A program made the position numbers and the translations under genes. From Streptomyces flavofungini (GTDB lineage: Bacteria > Actinomycetota > Actinomycetes > Streptomycetales > Streptomycetaceae), in assembly GCF_030388665.1 (NCBI RefSeq), contig NZ_CP128846.1:992001-1056000 (forward strand): a stretch of 64,000 nt of DNA, in the 5' to 3' direction. The notes below the pieces were generated by a model. It saw only the letters and a program-made list of their open reading frames with translations, did not search any database and was not told the origin of the DNA. Shown in pieces: positions 45,819 through 55,984 of the stretch (position 1 is the stretch's first letter; each line of letters opens with the position of its first letter).

Positions 45819-48800
45819 TCAGGCGCGCGTGAACCGCAGCGTGACCAGCTCGAACGCCCGCAGGGACACGGCCACTTCACCGCCCGCGAGCTCCGGGGCC
45901 GCCACACCGGCCAGCGGCCGCTCAAGGAGGTCGGTCACCGCGACCGAACCGGCCGGGAAGCCCACGGCGAGGGTGGCCTTCGCCCGCCCGCCCCGGGACT
46001 CGTGGAAGCGGACGACCACGTCGCCGCTGCCGTCGTCGGCGAGCTTGACCGCGGTGACCACGACGGCGTCGTTGTCGACGCCGACCAGCGGAGCGACGGG
46101 CGCGCCGCCGGTGAGGGTCCGCACGGGCAGGTTGATCCGGTAGCCCTCGCGGACCGCGTCGCCGATGGTCGCGCCGGGCGCGAGCGCGTGCCGGAAGCGG
46201 TGCGTGCCCTGGTCGGTCTCGGGGTCGGGGAAGCGCGGGGCGCGCAGCAGCGAAACGCGCACCGTGGTGGTCGTACCGGCGTCGCTGTCGCGGACGTCGC
46301 GGGTGACGTCGTGACCGTACGTCGAGTCGTTGACGAGGGCGACGCCCCAGCCCGGCTCCTCGACGTGCACGAAGCGGTGGTTGCAGGCCTCGAACTTGGC
46401 GGCCTCCCAGCTGGTGTTGGTATGGGTGGGCCGGTGGAAGTGCCCGAACTGGGTCTCCGAGGCGTACCGCTCGGCGTGCACGTCGAGCGGGAAGGCCAGC
46501 TTGAGGAACTTCTCCGTCTCGTGCCAGTCGACCTCGGTGTCGATGTCCAGGCGCCGCTCGCCGGGCGCGAGGGTCAGGACCTGCGTCATGCGGGACGAAC
46601 CGAAGGCGCGCACGACCCGGACCGACGCGCCCTCGCCGGGCACGACCTCCTCGGCGTCCGTCAGGTCCGTGACGGAGTTCCGGTAGAACTCGTCGACGTC
46701 CCAGGCGTCCCACATGTTCGGGAAGTCGGCGTGCAGCTGCGGCAGGTTCGCGGCGTGCCCCGGCGCGACGGTCTCGCGCCCCGCCTCGATGTCGTACGCG
46801 GACACGACCAGGCCACGCCCGTCGATCTCGACGCGCAGCAGGCCGTTGTCGAGGACGTACCCGCCGCCGGCGCGGGCGGCGATGGCGGACTGGCCCGCGG
46901 CCACGGGCTGAGCGGCGCCGCCCGCGGGGACGCCGTCGCGGGTGTGCGGCGCGGAGTTGAACACCAGGGTGCTGCCGCCCTCGCCGGCGAGGGCGCGCTG
47001 GGCCGCGGTGATGATGCCGTTGAGGTCGGCGGCGACCGCCGCGTAGGTCGCGCGGGCCTCGCGGTGCACCCAGGCGATCGACGAGCCGGGCAGGATGTCG
47101 TGGAACTGGTGCAGCAGCACCGTCTTCCAGATCCGGTCCAACTCCTCGTACGGGTACGGGAATCCGGCGCGCACCGCGGCCGTCGCGGCCCACAGCTCCG
47201 CCTCCCGCAGCAGGTGCTCGCTCAGGCGGTTGCCCTGCTTGGTGCCGGCCTGGCTGGTGAGCGTGGCGCGGTGCAGCTCCAGGTACAGCTCGCCGACCCA
47301 CACCGGGGCGTTCGGGTACTCGGCCTCGGCCTTCTCGAAGAACGCGGCCGGGGTCTCCCACTGAACGGTGGCCGAGCCCTCCAGGTTCCGCAGCCGCCCC
47401 GCCTTGGCGATCATCTCGCGGGTGGTGCCGCCGCCCCCGTCGCCCCAGCCGGTGGGCGCGAGCGAGTGCCGGGCGACGCCCTTGTCCTTGAAGTTCTTGG
47501 CCGCGTGCGCGATCTCGCTGCCCTTCATGGAGCAGTTGTACGTGTCCACGGGCGGGAAGTGCGTGAAGATCCGGGTGCCGTCGATGCCCTCCCACTGGAA
47601 GGTGTGGTGCGGGAACTTGTTGGTCTGCGACCACGAGATCTTCTGCGTGAGCAGCCACTTGGCGCCCGCCGCCTTGATGATCTGCGGCAGTCCGGCCGCG
47701 AAGCCGAAGGTGTCCGGCAGCCACGCCTCGTCGTTCTCGACGCCGAACTCCTCGATGAAGAACCGCTTGCCGTGGACGAACTGACGGGCCATCGCCTCCG
47801 AGCCCGGCATGTTCGTGTCCGACTCCACCCACATGCCGCCGGTCGGCACGAACCGCCCGTCGGCCACGGCCTTCTTGACCTTCGCCCACACCTCGGGCCG
47901 GTGCTCCTTGACCCACGCCCACTGCTGCGCCTGCGACATGGCGAAGACGAAGTCCGGCTCGTCCTCCAGGAGCGCCGTCATGTTCGACGTCGTCCGCGCC
48001 ACCTTGCGCACCGTCTCGCGCAGCGGCCACAGCCAGGCGGAGTCGATGTGCGCGTGGCCGACGGCGCTGATGCGGTGGGCGGAATCGTGGGCGGGTGCGG
48101 CGAGGACGCCCTCCAGTTCGGCTCGGGCTGCGCCCGCCGAACCGTTGACGTCCTGGAGGTCGACCGCGTCCAGGGCGCGGTCGACGGCCCGCAGGATCTC
48201 GTGGCGGCGGCCGGAGTCCTCCGGCAGCTCCTCCATCAGCTCGCCCAGGACCTCCAGGTCGACGACCAGCTGCCACACCGTCTCGTCGAACACCGCGAGG
48301 TCCATGCGCTCCAGGCGGTACTGGGGCTCACTGCCCGCCGTGTCCTTGTCGCCCAGCTGCGTCGGCAGGAAGGGGTGGTAGTCGAGGATCACCGGGTTGG
48401 ACGCCGCCTCGATGTGCAGGCGCACCTCTTCCCCGCCCTGGGCCGGGGTCGCTATCCGCACCCACTGGTTGCGGGGGTTCAGGCCCTTCACCGGGGTGCC
48501 GTCCGGGCGGTACACCAGGCCCTCGCACTGGAAGCCCGGCATGTTCTCGTCGAAGCCGAGGTCCAGGATCGCCTCGACTGTCCTGCCCGCCCACTCCGGC
48601 GGGACCGTGCCCGTCACCCGGAACCAGCTGGTGCCCCACGGGGCGCCCCAACGGGCGCCCACCGCGGTCGGCTCCGGTTCCGCGGCCAGGCCTTCGGCCA
48701 CGGGGACCGGTTCGCCCGGGGCGTTCCAGACTGCTACGTCCAGGGGGACGGAGTGGGGGTAGACGGCGGGGCGGATGCGCTCGTCGAGGACGCGCTTGAG

Positions 48801-48833
48801 GCGGCCCTCCACGAGGCGGCGGTCGTCGTGCAT
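45819..48833 (-). CDS. GH38 alpha-mannosidase
   Basis: 1004 residues, no signal peptide, so cytoplasmic. Zinc site and active site: HAHID (His260, His262, Asp264) and nucleophile Asp374 in AWLPDTFGF; later HQFHDILPGSS is another family block. C-terminal beta-sandwich domains from about residue 660. It would cleave alpha-mannosyl units from imported oligosaccharides. ATG 48833 has GGAG seven bases upstream. Last gene of a LacI-linked operon, separated from the GH5 gene by a G-rich stretch and hairpin that may lower its expression. Confidence 0.93.
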   Translation of the reverse strand: MHDDRRLVEGRLKRVLDERIRPAVYPHSVPLDVAVWNAPGEPVPVAEGLAAEPEPTAVGARWGAPWGTSWFRVTGTVPPEWAGRTVEAILDLGFDENMPGFQCEGLVYRPDGTPVKGLNPRNQWVRIATPAQGGEEVRLHIEAASNPVILDYHPFLPTQLGDKDTAGSEPQYRLERMDLAVFDETVWQLVVDLEVLGELMEELPEDSGRRHEILRAVDRALDAVDLQDVNGSAGAARAELEGVLAAPAHDSAHRISAVGHAHIDSAWLWPLRETVRKVARTTSNMTALLEDEPDFVFAMSQAQQWAWVKEHRPEVWAKVKKAVADGRFVPTGGMWVESDTNMPGSEAMARQFVHGKRFFIEEFGVENDEAWLPDTFGFAAGLPQIIKAAGAKWLLTQKISWSQTNKFPHHTFQWEGIDGTRIFTHFPPVDTYNCSMKGSEIAHAAKNFKDKGVARHSLAPTGWGDGGGGTTREMIAKAGRLRNLEGSATVQWETPAAFFEKAEAEYPNAPVWVGELYLELHRATLTSQAGTKQGNRLSEHLLREAELWAATAAVRAGFPYPYEELDRIWKTVLLHQFHDILPGSSIAWVHREARATYAAVAADLNGIITAAQRALAGEGGSTLVFNSAPHTRDGVPAGGAAQPVAAGQSAIAARAGGGYVLDNGLLRVEIDGRGLVVSAYDIEAGRETVAPGHAANLPQLHADFPNMWDAWDVDEFYRNSVTDLTDAEEVVPGEGASVRVVRAFGSSRMTQVLTLAPGERRLDIDTEVDWHETEKFLKLAFPLDVHAERYASETQFGHFHRPTHTNTSWEAAKFEACNHRFVHVEEPGWGVALVNDSTYGHDVTRDVRDSDAGTTTTVRVSLLRAPRFPDPETDQGTHRFRHALAPGATIGDAVREGYRINLPVRTLTGGAPVAPLVGVDNDAVVVTAVKLADDGSGDVVVRFHESRGGRAKATLAVGFPAGSVAVTDLLERPLAGVAAPELAGGEVAVSLRAFELVTLRFTRA

Positions 48834-48851
48834 GTGGGTACTCCGTGGGTC

Positions 48852-48876
48852 GGGGGGTGCGGTGGGGTGGGGTGGG
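48852..48876 (+). other. G-quadruplex motif
   Basis: G6-N6-G4-T-G4-T-G3 on the plus strand (template for the minus-strand operon), between the GH5 stop and GH38 start. Loops of 6, 1 and 1 bases predict a stable quadruplex. Confidence 0.6.
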
Positions 48877-48895
48877 TGGTGCGGTGCGGGGTGGT

Positions 48896-48930
48896 GGGCC
48901 CTGCCGGGACCGGGGAGCCCCGCAGGGCCC
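48896..48930 (-). terminator. hairpin after GH5 gene
   Basis: GGGCCCTGC (48896-48904) and GCAGGGCCC (48922-48930) form a perfect 9-bp stem directly after the GH5 stop. It may attenuate read-through into the alpha-mannosidase. Confidence 0.6.
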
Positions 48931-48933
48931 GGC

Positions 48934-50211
48934 TCAGCCCAGGACCTCGGACGGCCGCACCACCTCCTCGATGCCCCGAGCGGCGAGGTGGACCGGATCC
49001 TCCGCGCGCTCCGCGAGGACGAACGCGGGCCGGACCCCGTCCGCCACGAGCCGGGCGAAGGACTCGAACACGGCCCCGCCGGGCGCGCACACGGACCGCC
49101 GCGTGAGGTCGGGGCCGGCGTCGACGACGAGCGCGGTCGTCCGGGGCGCGGGCGCCGGACGCCCGCCGCGCCACTCCTTGGCGAGCCGCGCGAGGGACTC
49201 CCCGGCGGGCTTGACGCGCCCGTCGTTGGTGAGCAGTCCGAGGCTGTACTCGAGTTCGGGGAAGTCGGCGAGGGAGCGGGAGACGTCGTGGGAGCACCAC
49301 CACGTCACCCCCCACACGTCCGCGCAGTCGAGCGCGGCGGTGACGGTGGCCTCGGTGAAGGCGGCGGCGTCCACGGCGGGAATGAGGGGGGCGGGCGCGC
49401 CGACCTCCTGGAGCCAGACGGACCGGCCCGGTTCGAGGGCCCAGGCCTTGGAGAGCTCGATCATGTAGGCGGCGTGCTGCCCGGTGGCGACGCCGTCGCG
49501 CCCGTGCCGCTGGGCGGTGCCGTTGAAGACCCAGGAGTGGACGGCGGTGACGGCGCCGAGCCGGGCGGCCTGGGCGGGCGTGAAGGGCTGGTCGTCCTGG
49601 TACCAGGCGGCGTCGTACTCGGCGTGCAGGTGCAGCCGCCCGGGGGCGCCCTCCTCGCAGGCGGCGAGGACCGCGCGCAGCCAGGCGTCGGCCTGCTCGG
49701 GGGTGATGCGGTCGGGGTCGGGGTGCGGCCCGGCGGCGAACTGGTTGATCTCGTTGCCGATGGTCATGCCGATGAAGTTGGGCCGGTCGGCGAGCGCGGC
49801 GGCGAGGGTGCGCAGGTACGCGCGCTGTCCCGAGATCACGTCCGGGTCGGTGAAGAGGTTGCGCCGGTGCCAGGTCTGCGTCCACGCGGGCAGGAAGTCG
49901 AAGCTCGACAGATGGCCCTGGAGCCCGTCGACGTTGACGTCGAGGCCGCGCTCGGCGGCGGCGTCGGCGAGCGCGACGAGCTGCTCGACGGCGCGCGGCC
50001 GGATCAGGGTGCGGTTGGGCTGGAAGTACGGCCAGATCGGGAAGACCCGGACGTGGTCGAGCCCGAGGGCGGCGACGGCGTCGAGGTCACGGCGTACGGC
50101 GTCGAGGTCGAAGTCCAGCCAGTGGTGGAACCACCCCTGGCTCGGGGTGTAGTTGGCGCCAAAGCGGGGCGGTGCGGCGGGGGCCGCGCCGCGCTGGTCG
50201 TCAGACGTCAT
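48934..50211 (-). CDS. GH5-clan glycosidase, probable beta-mannosidase (GH5_18-like)
   Basis: 425 residues, no signal peptide. TIM-barrel clan A enzyme with acid/base Glu154 in MTIGNEINQF and nucleophile Glu269 in VWLQEVGAP; also FGANYTPSQGWFHHW, VNVDGLQGH and VTWWCSHD. These fit the intracellular actinobacterial GH5_18 type, some of which cleave Man-beta-1,4-GlcNAc, the N-glycan core disaccharide (from memory). The linked GH38 enzyme fits that use. It lies 91 bases after the permease gene, a gap containing a LexA-like sequence. AGGA precedes ATG 50211. Confidence 0.82.
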   Translation of the reverse strand: MTSDDQRGAAPAAPPRFGANYTPSQGWFHHWLDFDLDAVRRDLDAVAALGLDHVRVFPIWPYFQPNRTLIRPRAVEQLVALADAAAERGLDVNVDGLQGHLSSFDFLPAWTQTWHRRNLFTDPDVISGQRAYLRTLAAALADRPNFIGMTIGNEINQFAAGPHPDPDRITPEQADAWLRAVLAACEEGAPGRLHLHAEYDAAWYQDDQPFTPAQAARLGAVTAVHSWVFNGTAQRHGRDGVATGQHAAYMIELSKAWALEPGRSVWLQEVGAPAPLIPAVDAAAFTEATVTAALDCADVWGVTWWCSHDVSRSLADFPELEYSLGLLTNDGRVKPAGESLARLAKEWRGGRPAPAPRTTALVVDAGPDLTRRSVCAPGGAVFESFARLVADGVRPAFVLAERAEDPVHLAARGIEEVVRPSEVLG

Positions 50212-50239
50212 GCGGATCCTGGTTCTTTGAACGTTCTGC

Positions 50240-50251
50240 GAACGCTGGTTC
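50240..50251. promoter_or_regulatory. LexA-box-like palindrome
   Basis: GAACGCTGGTTC, preceded by C, matches the actinobacterial SOS pattern GAACN4GTTC. A further GAACGTTC palindrome lies at 50229-50236. They occur in the short gap before the GH5 gene. Possibly chance. Confidence 0.3.
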
Positions 50252-50302
50252 TGGAACGGGTAACGCCGGTACGGGAACGGGTGCGCGGTGCCGACGGCGG
50301 GC

Positions 50303-51234
<932 letters not shown>

Positions 51235-51235
<1 letters not shown>

Positions 51236-52191
51236 CACCTGTCCTCCTTCCGGTCCGCGCGCAGCACGAGCAGCATCAGCACGACGGTGACGACGAAGAT
51301 GACCACGGAGATCGCGGAGGCGTAGCCGACGCGACCGGTGAGGCCGGTGCCGGTGCGCTGGACCAGCATGACGAGGGTGGTGTCCTCGCCCGCGGGTCCG
51401 CCCGTCGGGCCCGCCATCAGATACACCTCGGAGAAGACCTTGAAGGCGGCGACGGAGGACAGCGCGGCGACCAGGACCATGGTGGAGCGGACGGCCGGGA
51501 CGGTGACGGAGAGGAACCGGCGGACCGGTCCCGCGCCGTCCACGGCGGCGGCCTCGTGCAGTTCGCGGGGCACGTTGGCGAGCGCCGCGAGGTAAATGAT
51601 CATGTAGTAGCCGAGGCCCTTCCAGACCGTGACGGCCATGGCGGAGAAGAGCAGCAGCCACTGGTCGCTGAGGAAGCCGACCTTCCCGGCGCCCACCGCC
51701 TCCAGGACGGCGTTCACCAGGCCGCGTTCGTCGAGCATCCACACCCAGATCAGGCCGACCACGACGATGGAGGCGACCACCGGGGTGTAGAAGGCCGACC
51801 GGAAGAACGTGATGCCGGGGATCTGCTTCTGCACGAGCAGCGCGAGCAACAGCGGAAGCAGGACCAGGGCGGGCACCACCACCAGGACGTACAGCGTGCT
51901 GTTGCGCAGGCCGATCCAGAACATGTCGTCGTGCAGCAGCTCGCGGAAGTTCGCGAGCCCGACGTACTTGCCCTCGACCAACTGCCGTTTGTCGGTGAAG
52001 GAGTTGATGACGGTGCTGACGAACGGATAGAGGATGAAGATGCCGACGATCGCGAGGCCGGGGGCGGCGAACAACCAGGGGCTGGTGACGAGTTGACGGC
52101 GGACGCGGCGGCGCGCCGGTGGGGCGGCGGCTTCCCGCGCCCTGGAGGGGCGGGCGGTGGCCGGTGCGGATGCGGCTGTTGTGCTCTTCAT
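51235..52191 (-). CDS. CUT1 sugar ABC permease (MalF-like)
   Basis: 318 residues; about six membrane helices after an Ala/Arg-rich N-terminus. EAA loop LHEAAAVDGAGPVRRFLSVTVP (in part). Pairs with the MalG-like permease. ATG 52191 is preferred to an upstream GTG-type start because the family N-terminus fits; the ribosome site is modest. It starts 11 bases after the binding-protein stop. Confidence 0.9.
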
Positions 52192-52202
52192 GCGCTCGGG
52201 TC

Positions 52203-53507
52203 TCAGCTCTGCTTCAGCAGCCGGTCGCAAGCCTTGACAGCGTTGTCAAGCGCTTCCTCGGGGCTCTGCTTGCCCTGCAGCGCGCGGGCGACGGCATTGC
52301 GCAGCTCGACCTTCATCTGCTCGCTGAACAGGACGGGCGTGTAGTTCACGGCTGTCTTCAGGGACTTGGCGGCGGCGATGCGCACCCGGGTCTCGTCCGA
52401 ACCGTCCCGCTTGGTGAAGTACGGGTCGTCCAGGGAGCCCTTGGTGCTGGGGAAGATGGCGACCTTCTTGGCGAAGGACATCTGGCGCTGCGCGTCGGTG
52501 ACGAAGTGCGCGAAGGCGACGGCGGCGGGCGTCCGCTTGGTGCGGGTGTTCACCATCACGCCCATCACGTACATGTTGTCCTTGCCGGTGCTGCTGATCT
52601 GCGGCGTGATGCCGATGTTCTTGTAGAGCCGCGGCGCGTCCTTCTTGAACTTCTCCAGGTCCAGGGCGCTGCCCGGGTTCATGGCGACGGCCTCGGTGAG
52701 AAACTTCTTGCCGGTCGACTCCGGGGTGGCCGTCAGCGCCTGGCCGTCCAGGGCCTTGGCGTCGTACAACTCCTTGTACTTGGTGAGGAGTTCGACGCCC
52801 TTGGCGTCGTTGAAGGTGAACCCGGTGCCTTCCTTGTTCATCAGGGGCACGCCGTAGCGCCCGAAGTCCTCGATCGTCGGGACGTTGGCGAGGGTGGCGA
52901 CCTTGCCCTTGCTCTTCTCCGCCAGCTCCTCGGCGTCGGCGAACAGCTCGTCGTAGGTCTTCGGCGGCTTGTTCGGGTCCAGGCCGGCTTCCTTGAACAG
53001 TCGCTTGTTGTAGAACAGCGGCCCGGTGTTCAGGTACCAGGGGAAGGCGTACGTGCCCTGAAGGCCCGGCACCTGGTGGCTCTTCCAGGCGCCCGGCAGG
53101 TACTCCTTCTCGTACTTGCCCGCCGACTTGTCGAGGTCGAGGGCGATACCGGCCTTGGCGAGCGGGGCCACCAGGTCGGGCGAGACGTTCACGACGTCGG
53201 GCAGGGTGCCCCCGGCGGCGTCGGCGCTGATCTTGTCGGCGTAGCCCTCGCCGGGCTGGTCGACCCACTTCACCTTCGCGTCCGGGTACTTCTGCTCGAA
53301 GTCGTCGATCAGACCCTCGAAGTACGACTTGAAGTTGGCCTTCAGGTTCCAGGTCTGGAAGGTGATCTCGCCCTCGACCTTGCCGGAGGCGTCGGAAGAG
53401 CCGCCCTCGTCGCCGCCGCCGCACGCGCTCAGCGGCAGCATCACGGTGGCGAGCGCGGCGGCGACGACCGCCCTGCGGGGGCTTCTGGATATCCGGAAAT
53501 GACGCAC
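52203..53507 (-). CDS. CUT1 solute-binding lipoprotein (family 1)
   Basis: 434 residues. Basic N-terminus, hydrophobic core and lipobox LSAC (Cys near residue 29), followed by an extracellular binding-protein fold (GEITFQTWNLKANF, LPDVVNVSPDLV, AFPWYLNTGPLFYNKRLF in part). It binds an oligosaccharide for the two permeases; linked mannosidases suggest mannose-containing cargo. GTG 53507 has AAAGGAG nine bases upstream. First gene of the operon. Confidence 0.92.
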   Translation of the reverse strand: MRHFRISRSPRRAVVAAALATVMLPLSACGGGDEGGSSDASGKVEGEITFQTWNLKANFKSYFEGLIDDFEQKYPDAKVKWVDQPGEGYADKISADAAGGTLPDVVNVSPDLVAPLAKAGIALDLDKSAGKYEKEYLPGAWKSHQVPGLQGTYAFPWYLNTGPLFYNKRLFKEAGLDPNKPPKTYDELFADAEELAEKSKGKVATLANVPTIEDFGRYGVPLMNKEGTGFTFNDAKGVELLTKYKELYDAKALDGQALTATPESTGKKFLTEAVAMNPGSALDLEKFKKDAPRLYKNIGITPQISSTGKDNMYVMGVMVNTRTKRTPAAVAFAHFVTDAQRQMSFAKKVAIFPSTKGSLDDPYFTKRDGSDETRVRIAAAKSLKTAVNYTPVLFSEQMKVELRNAVARALQGKQSPEEALDNAVKACDRLLKQS

Positions 53508-53592
53508 GGTGAACGGCTCCTTTGCTCGGCCCGGCGTGGGCGGTCACGACCTCGGCCCGCGGCGGCGGCCGCGGGGAATCGTGCCGAGGCAG

Positions 53593-53622
53593 ACCCTGCA
53601 TGGAGCGGAAGTAAAAAGTCAA
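53593..53622 (-). promoter_or_regulatory. promoter of the mannosidase/importer operon
   Basis: Minus-strand TTGACT (complement of 53617-53622) and CAGGGT (complement of 53593-53598) are separated by 18 bases, close to vegetative promoter spacing, about 85 bases before the binding-protein start. Confidence 0.5.
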
Positions 53623-53712
53623 TGGATTGGGGACGATTTGCTGTTCCGGATCCCGTTCGCGGGTACGAACTCCCAGTTCAGAAGGGTTGGTTGAATCCCT
53701 TGCGAGGAACAG

Positions 53713-53750
53713 CTAATGCGCTTTAGGCTGACCCGGCTCAAGCGCATTAG
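53713..53750. promoter_or_regulatory. LacI-type operator candidate
   Basis: Perfect 11-bp inverted repeat, CTAATGCGCTT / AAGCGCATTAG, spacer 16 bp. Each arm is centred on GCGC, which would suit two dimers or one larger site for the adjacent regulator. Confidence 0.55.
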
Positions 53751-53845
53751 TACGTACGAGGTCGAGCCGCCGTGCGTACCCGGCAAGGCATGCGTGTACC
53801 GCGGCAGGGACCCTGCGTAACGCCGCAGGCGGAAAGGGGCAACGC

Positions 53846-54910
53846 GTGCAAGGCAAGCGGTCACCGGCACGCCGGCCGACCATGAAGGACATCGCACGGC
53901 GCGCCGGAGTCTCCGAGAGCGCCGTCTCCTTCGCGCTCAACGACCGTCCCGGAGTCTCCGACATCACCCGCGACCGGGTGCGCAGGGTCGCGGAGCAGCT
54001 GGGCTGGCGCCCGAGCACCGCGGCCCGCGCCCTGTCCGGCGAGGGCGCGGCGACGGTCGGCCTGGTGGTGGCCCGGCCCGCGGCCACGCTCGGCGTCGAC
54101 TCCTTCTTCCTCCAGCTGATCTCCGGCGTTCAGGAGGTCCTGGCCGAGCGCCAACTGGGCCTGCTCTTCCAGGTCGTGGAGGACGTCGAGGCGGAGTGCG
54201 CGGTGTACCGGCGCTGGTGGGCCGAGCACCGCGTCGACGGGGTGCTCGTCGTGGACCCGCGCACGGACGACCCGCGGCCCGCACTGCTCGCGGACCTGGG
54301 CATTCCGGCGGTCGTGACCGGCGGTGTGCCCGACCCCGAGAGCGCGCCGCGCCCGGGTCTGTCCACGGTCTGGGCCGACGACGCGGGCGCGATGGCGTCC
54401 GTCGTCGGCCATCTGCACGCCCTCGGCCACCGCCGCGTCGTGCACATCGCCGGGCTGCCCGGCCTCGCGCACACCGAGCGCCGCATCCGCACCCTGCGGG
54501 CGGAGGCGGACCGGCGCGGCCTCACCGAGGTGCGCTCGGTGACCACGGACTACTCCGACTCCGAGGGCGCGGCGGTCACACGCCGCGTCCTCGGCTCGCA
54601 GACCCCGCCGACGGCCCTGGTCTACGACAACGACGTGATGGCCGTGGCCGGGGTGGCCGCGGCCGCCTCCCTCGGCTTCGGCGTGCCGGACGATGTGTCG
54701 GTGGTGGCCTGGGAGGACTCGGCGCTGTGCCGCATGGTGCACCCGTGGCTCACCGCGCTGTCCCGCGACACGGTGTCCTTCGGCCGCACGGCGGCGCGCG
54801 AACTCCTCGGACTCCTCGACGACGGCCCTTCCGGGACGGTGCAGGTGCCGCTTCCTCGGCTGATCGAGCGGGAGAGCACGGGGGCGGTGCGGGGGGCGGC
54901 GTCGGGCTGA
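53846..54910 (+). CDS. LacI-family repressor
   Basis: 354 residues. N-terminal helix-turn-helix (about 12-65; MKDIARRAGVSESAVSFALNDRPGVS in part), then a sugar-binding type-1 domain (GLVVARPAATLGVDSFF, DGVLVVDPRTDD, VYDNDVMAVAGVAAAASLG in part). Likely represses the divergent importer/mannosidase operon and itself, released by a sugar. GTG 53846 has AAAGGGG six bases upstream. Confidence 0.92.
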   Translation: MQGKRSPARRPTMKDIARRAGVSESAVSFALNDRPGVSDITRDRVRRVAEQLGWRPSTAARALSGEGAATVGLVVARPAATLGVDSFFLQLISGVQEVLAERQLGLLFQVVEDVEAECAVYRRWWAEHRVDGVLVVDPRTDDPRPALLADLGIPAVVTGGVPDPESAPRPGLSTVWADDAGAMASVVGHLHALGHRRVVHIAGLPGLAHTERRIRTLRAEADRRGLTEVRSVTTDYSDSEGAAVTRRVLGSQTPPTALVYDNDVMAVAGVAAAASLGFGVPDDVSVVAWEDSALCRMVHPWLTALSRDTVSFGRTAARELLGLLDDGPSGTVQVPLPRLIERESTGAVRGAASG

Positions 54911-55042
54911 GGCCGGAGAGACCTCGGCGGCGCGGGCGGGCGTTTGCACGGGCGTCCGGGGCCCTGCCGGGTCCGCGGCGTCGGCCCGCGGAGCTGGCGG
55001 CGGCGGCCCCGCGGGCCTCGTCGCGTCGGGGAGACTGGGGCC

Positions 55043-55984
55043 ATGGATCGGACGGAGACACGGCGGATCAGTGCGGCGCTCGGCCGTGAGATGGTCGGGG
55101 CGCGCCCGCTGGCGGGTGGGTTCTCCCACGAGACGGTGCTGCTGGACGTCGCCGGCGGCGGGCACGTGGTCGCGCGGCTCGGCGGCGCCGCGCCCGTCGT
55201 GGAGGCCGCCGTGATGGCCGCGGGGCGCGCCCGGGTGCCCGTGCCCGAGGTCCTGCGCGTACTGCCCGCCGTGGTGGAACCGGACGAGGCCCGTGCCGTG
55301 ATGGTCCTGGAGTACGTGCCGGGGACGCCGCTCAGTCACGTGCTGGCGGGCGGCGGGGTCGACCGGGACTCCCTCGCCGCGCTCGGCGCCGAGGTCGGGC
55401 GGGTCGTCGCCCGCGTCGGGACCGTGACGTTCGACCGGCCCGGCTTCTTCACGGACGAGCGGCTCACCGTCGGGCGGGACGAGCAGCCCTGGTCACGGCA
55501 GTTGCCCGAGGTCGCCGAGGCGTGCGTGGCCGCGGTGCCCGGACGGCGGCTCGACGTCGCCACGCGGCGGGCCTGGGTGAAGCTGTGCGAGGCGCACGCG
55601 CCCGCCCTGGAGCGCGTCGACCACCTCGCGTGTCTGGTGCACGCCGACGTCAATCCCAAGAACATCCTGGTGTCACGGGCGGGTGCGGGCTGGCGCGTGG
55701 ACGCCGTCCTGGACTGGGAGTTCGCCTACTCCGGCTGTCCGTACGGGGACGCGGCGAACATGCTGCGGTTCGGGGACGCCTACCCCGACGGCTTCCTCGA
55801 CGGCTTCCGCGAGGGGTTCCGCACGGGGGAGCATGCCCATCCGCTCGCCTCGGACTGGGAGTACCTGGGCCGGGTCCTCGACCTGTTCGCCCTCAGCGAC
55901 CTCGTGACACGGCCGGAGGGCCACGAGGTGGCGGACGCGGCGGCCGAGGTGGTCCGGCGGTGGGTGGTGCGGCCGTTCACATGA
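55043..55984 (+). CDS. aminoglycoside-phosphotransferase-fold kinase
   Basis: 313 residues, APH/choline-kinase fold. Marks: GGFSHETVLLDV (nucleotide loop), VMVLEYVPGTPLS (hinge), LVHADVNPKNILV (catalytic loop, Asp) and DAVLDWEFAYSG (metal Asp). The substrate may be a small alcohol, sugar or antibiotic; nothing nearby fixes it. GAGACT before ATG suggests a leaderless start. Its 3' end overlaps the convergent methyltransferase by eight bases. Confidence 0.87.
   Translation: MDRTETRRISAALGREMVGARPLAGGFSHETVLLDVAGGGHVVARLGGAAPVVEAAVMAAGRARVPVPEVLRVLPAVVEPDEARAVMVLEYVPGTPLSHVLAGGGVDRDSLAALGAEVGRVVARVGTVTFDRPGFFTDERLTVGRDEQPWSRQLPEVAEACVAAVPGRRLDVATRRAWVKLCEAHAPALERVDHLACLVHADVNPKNILVSRAGAGWRVDAVLDWEFAYSGCPYGDAANMLRFGDAYPDGFLDGFREGFRTGEHAHPLASDWEYLGRVLDLFALSDLVTRPEGHEVADAAAEVVRRWVVRPFT

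Larger units (their letters stand above)
53508..53845. promoter_or_regulatory. 338-bp divergent region, importer operon / lacI-type gene
   Basis: Holds the promoter above and an inverted pair of GCGC-centred sites: CTAATGCGCTT (53713-53723) and AAGCGCATTAG (53740-53750), centres 24 bp apart. GCGC-centred palindromes suit LacI-family repressors. No gene seen. Confidence 0.55.
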
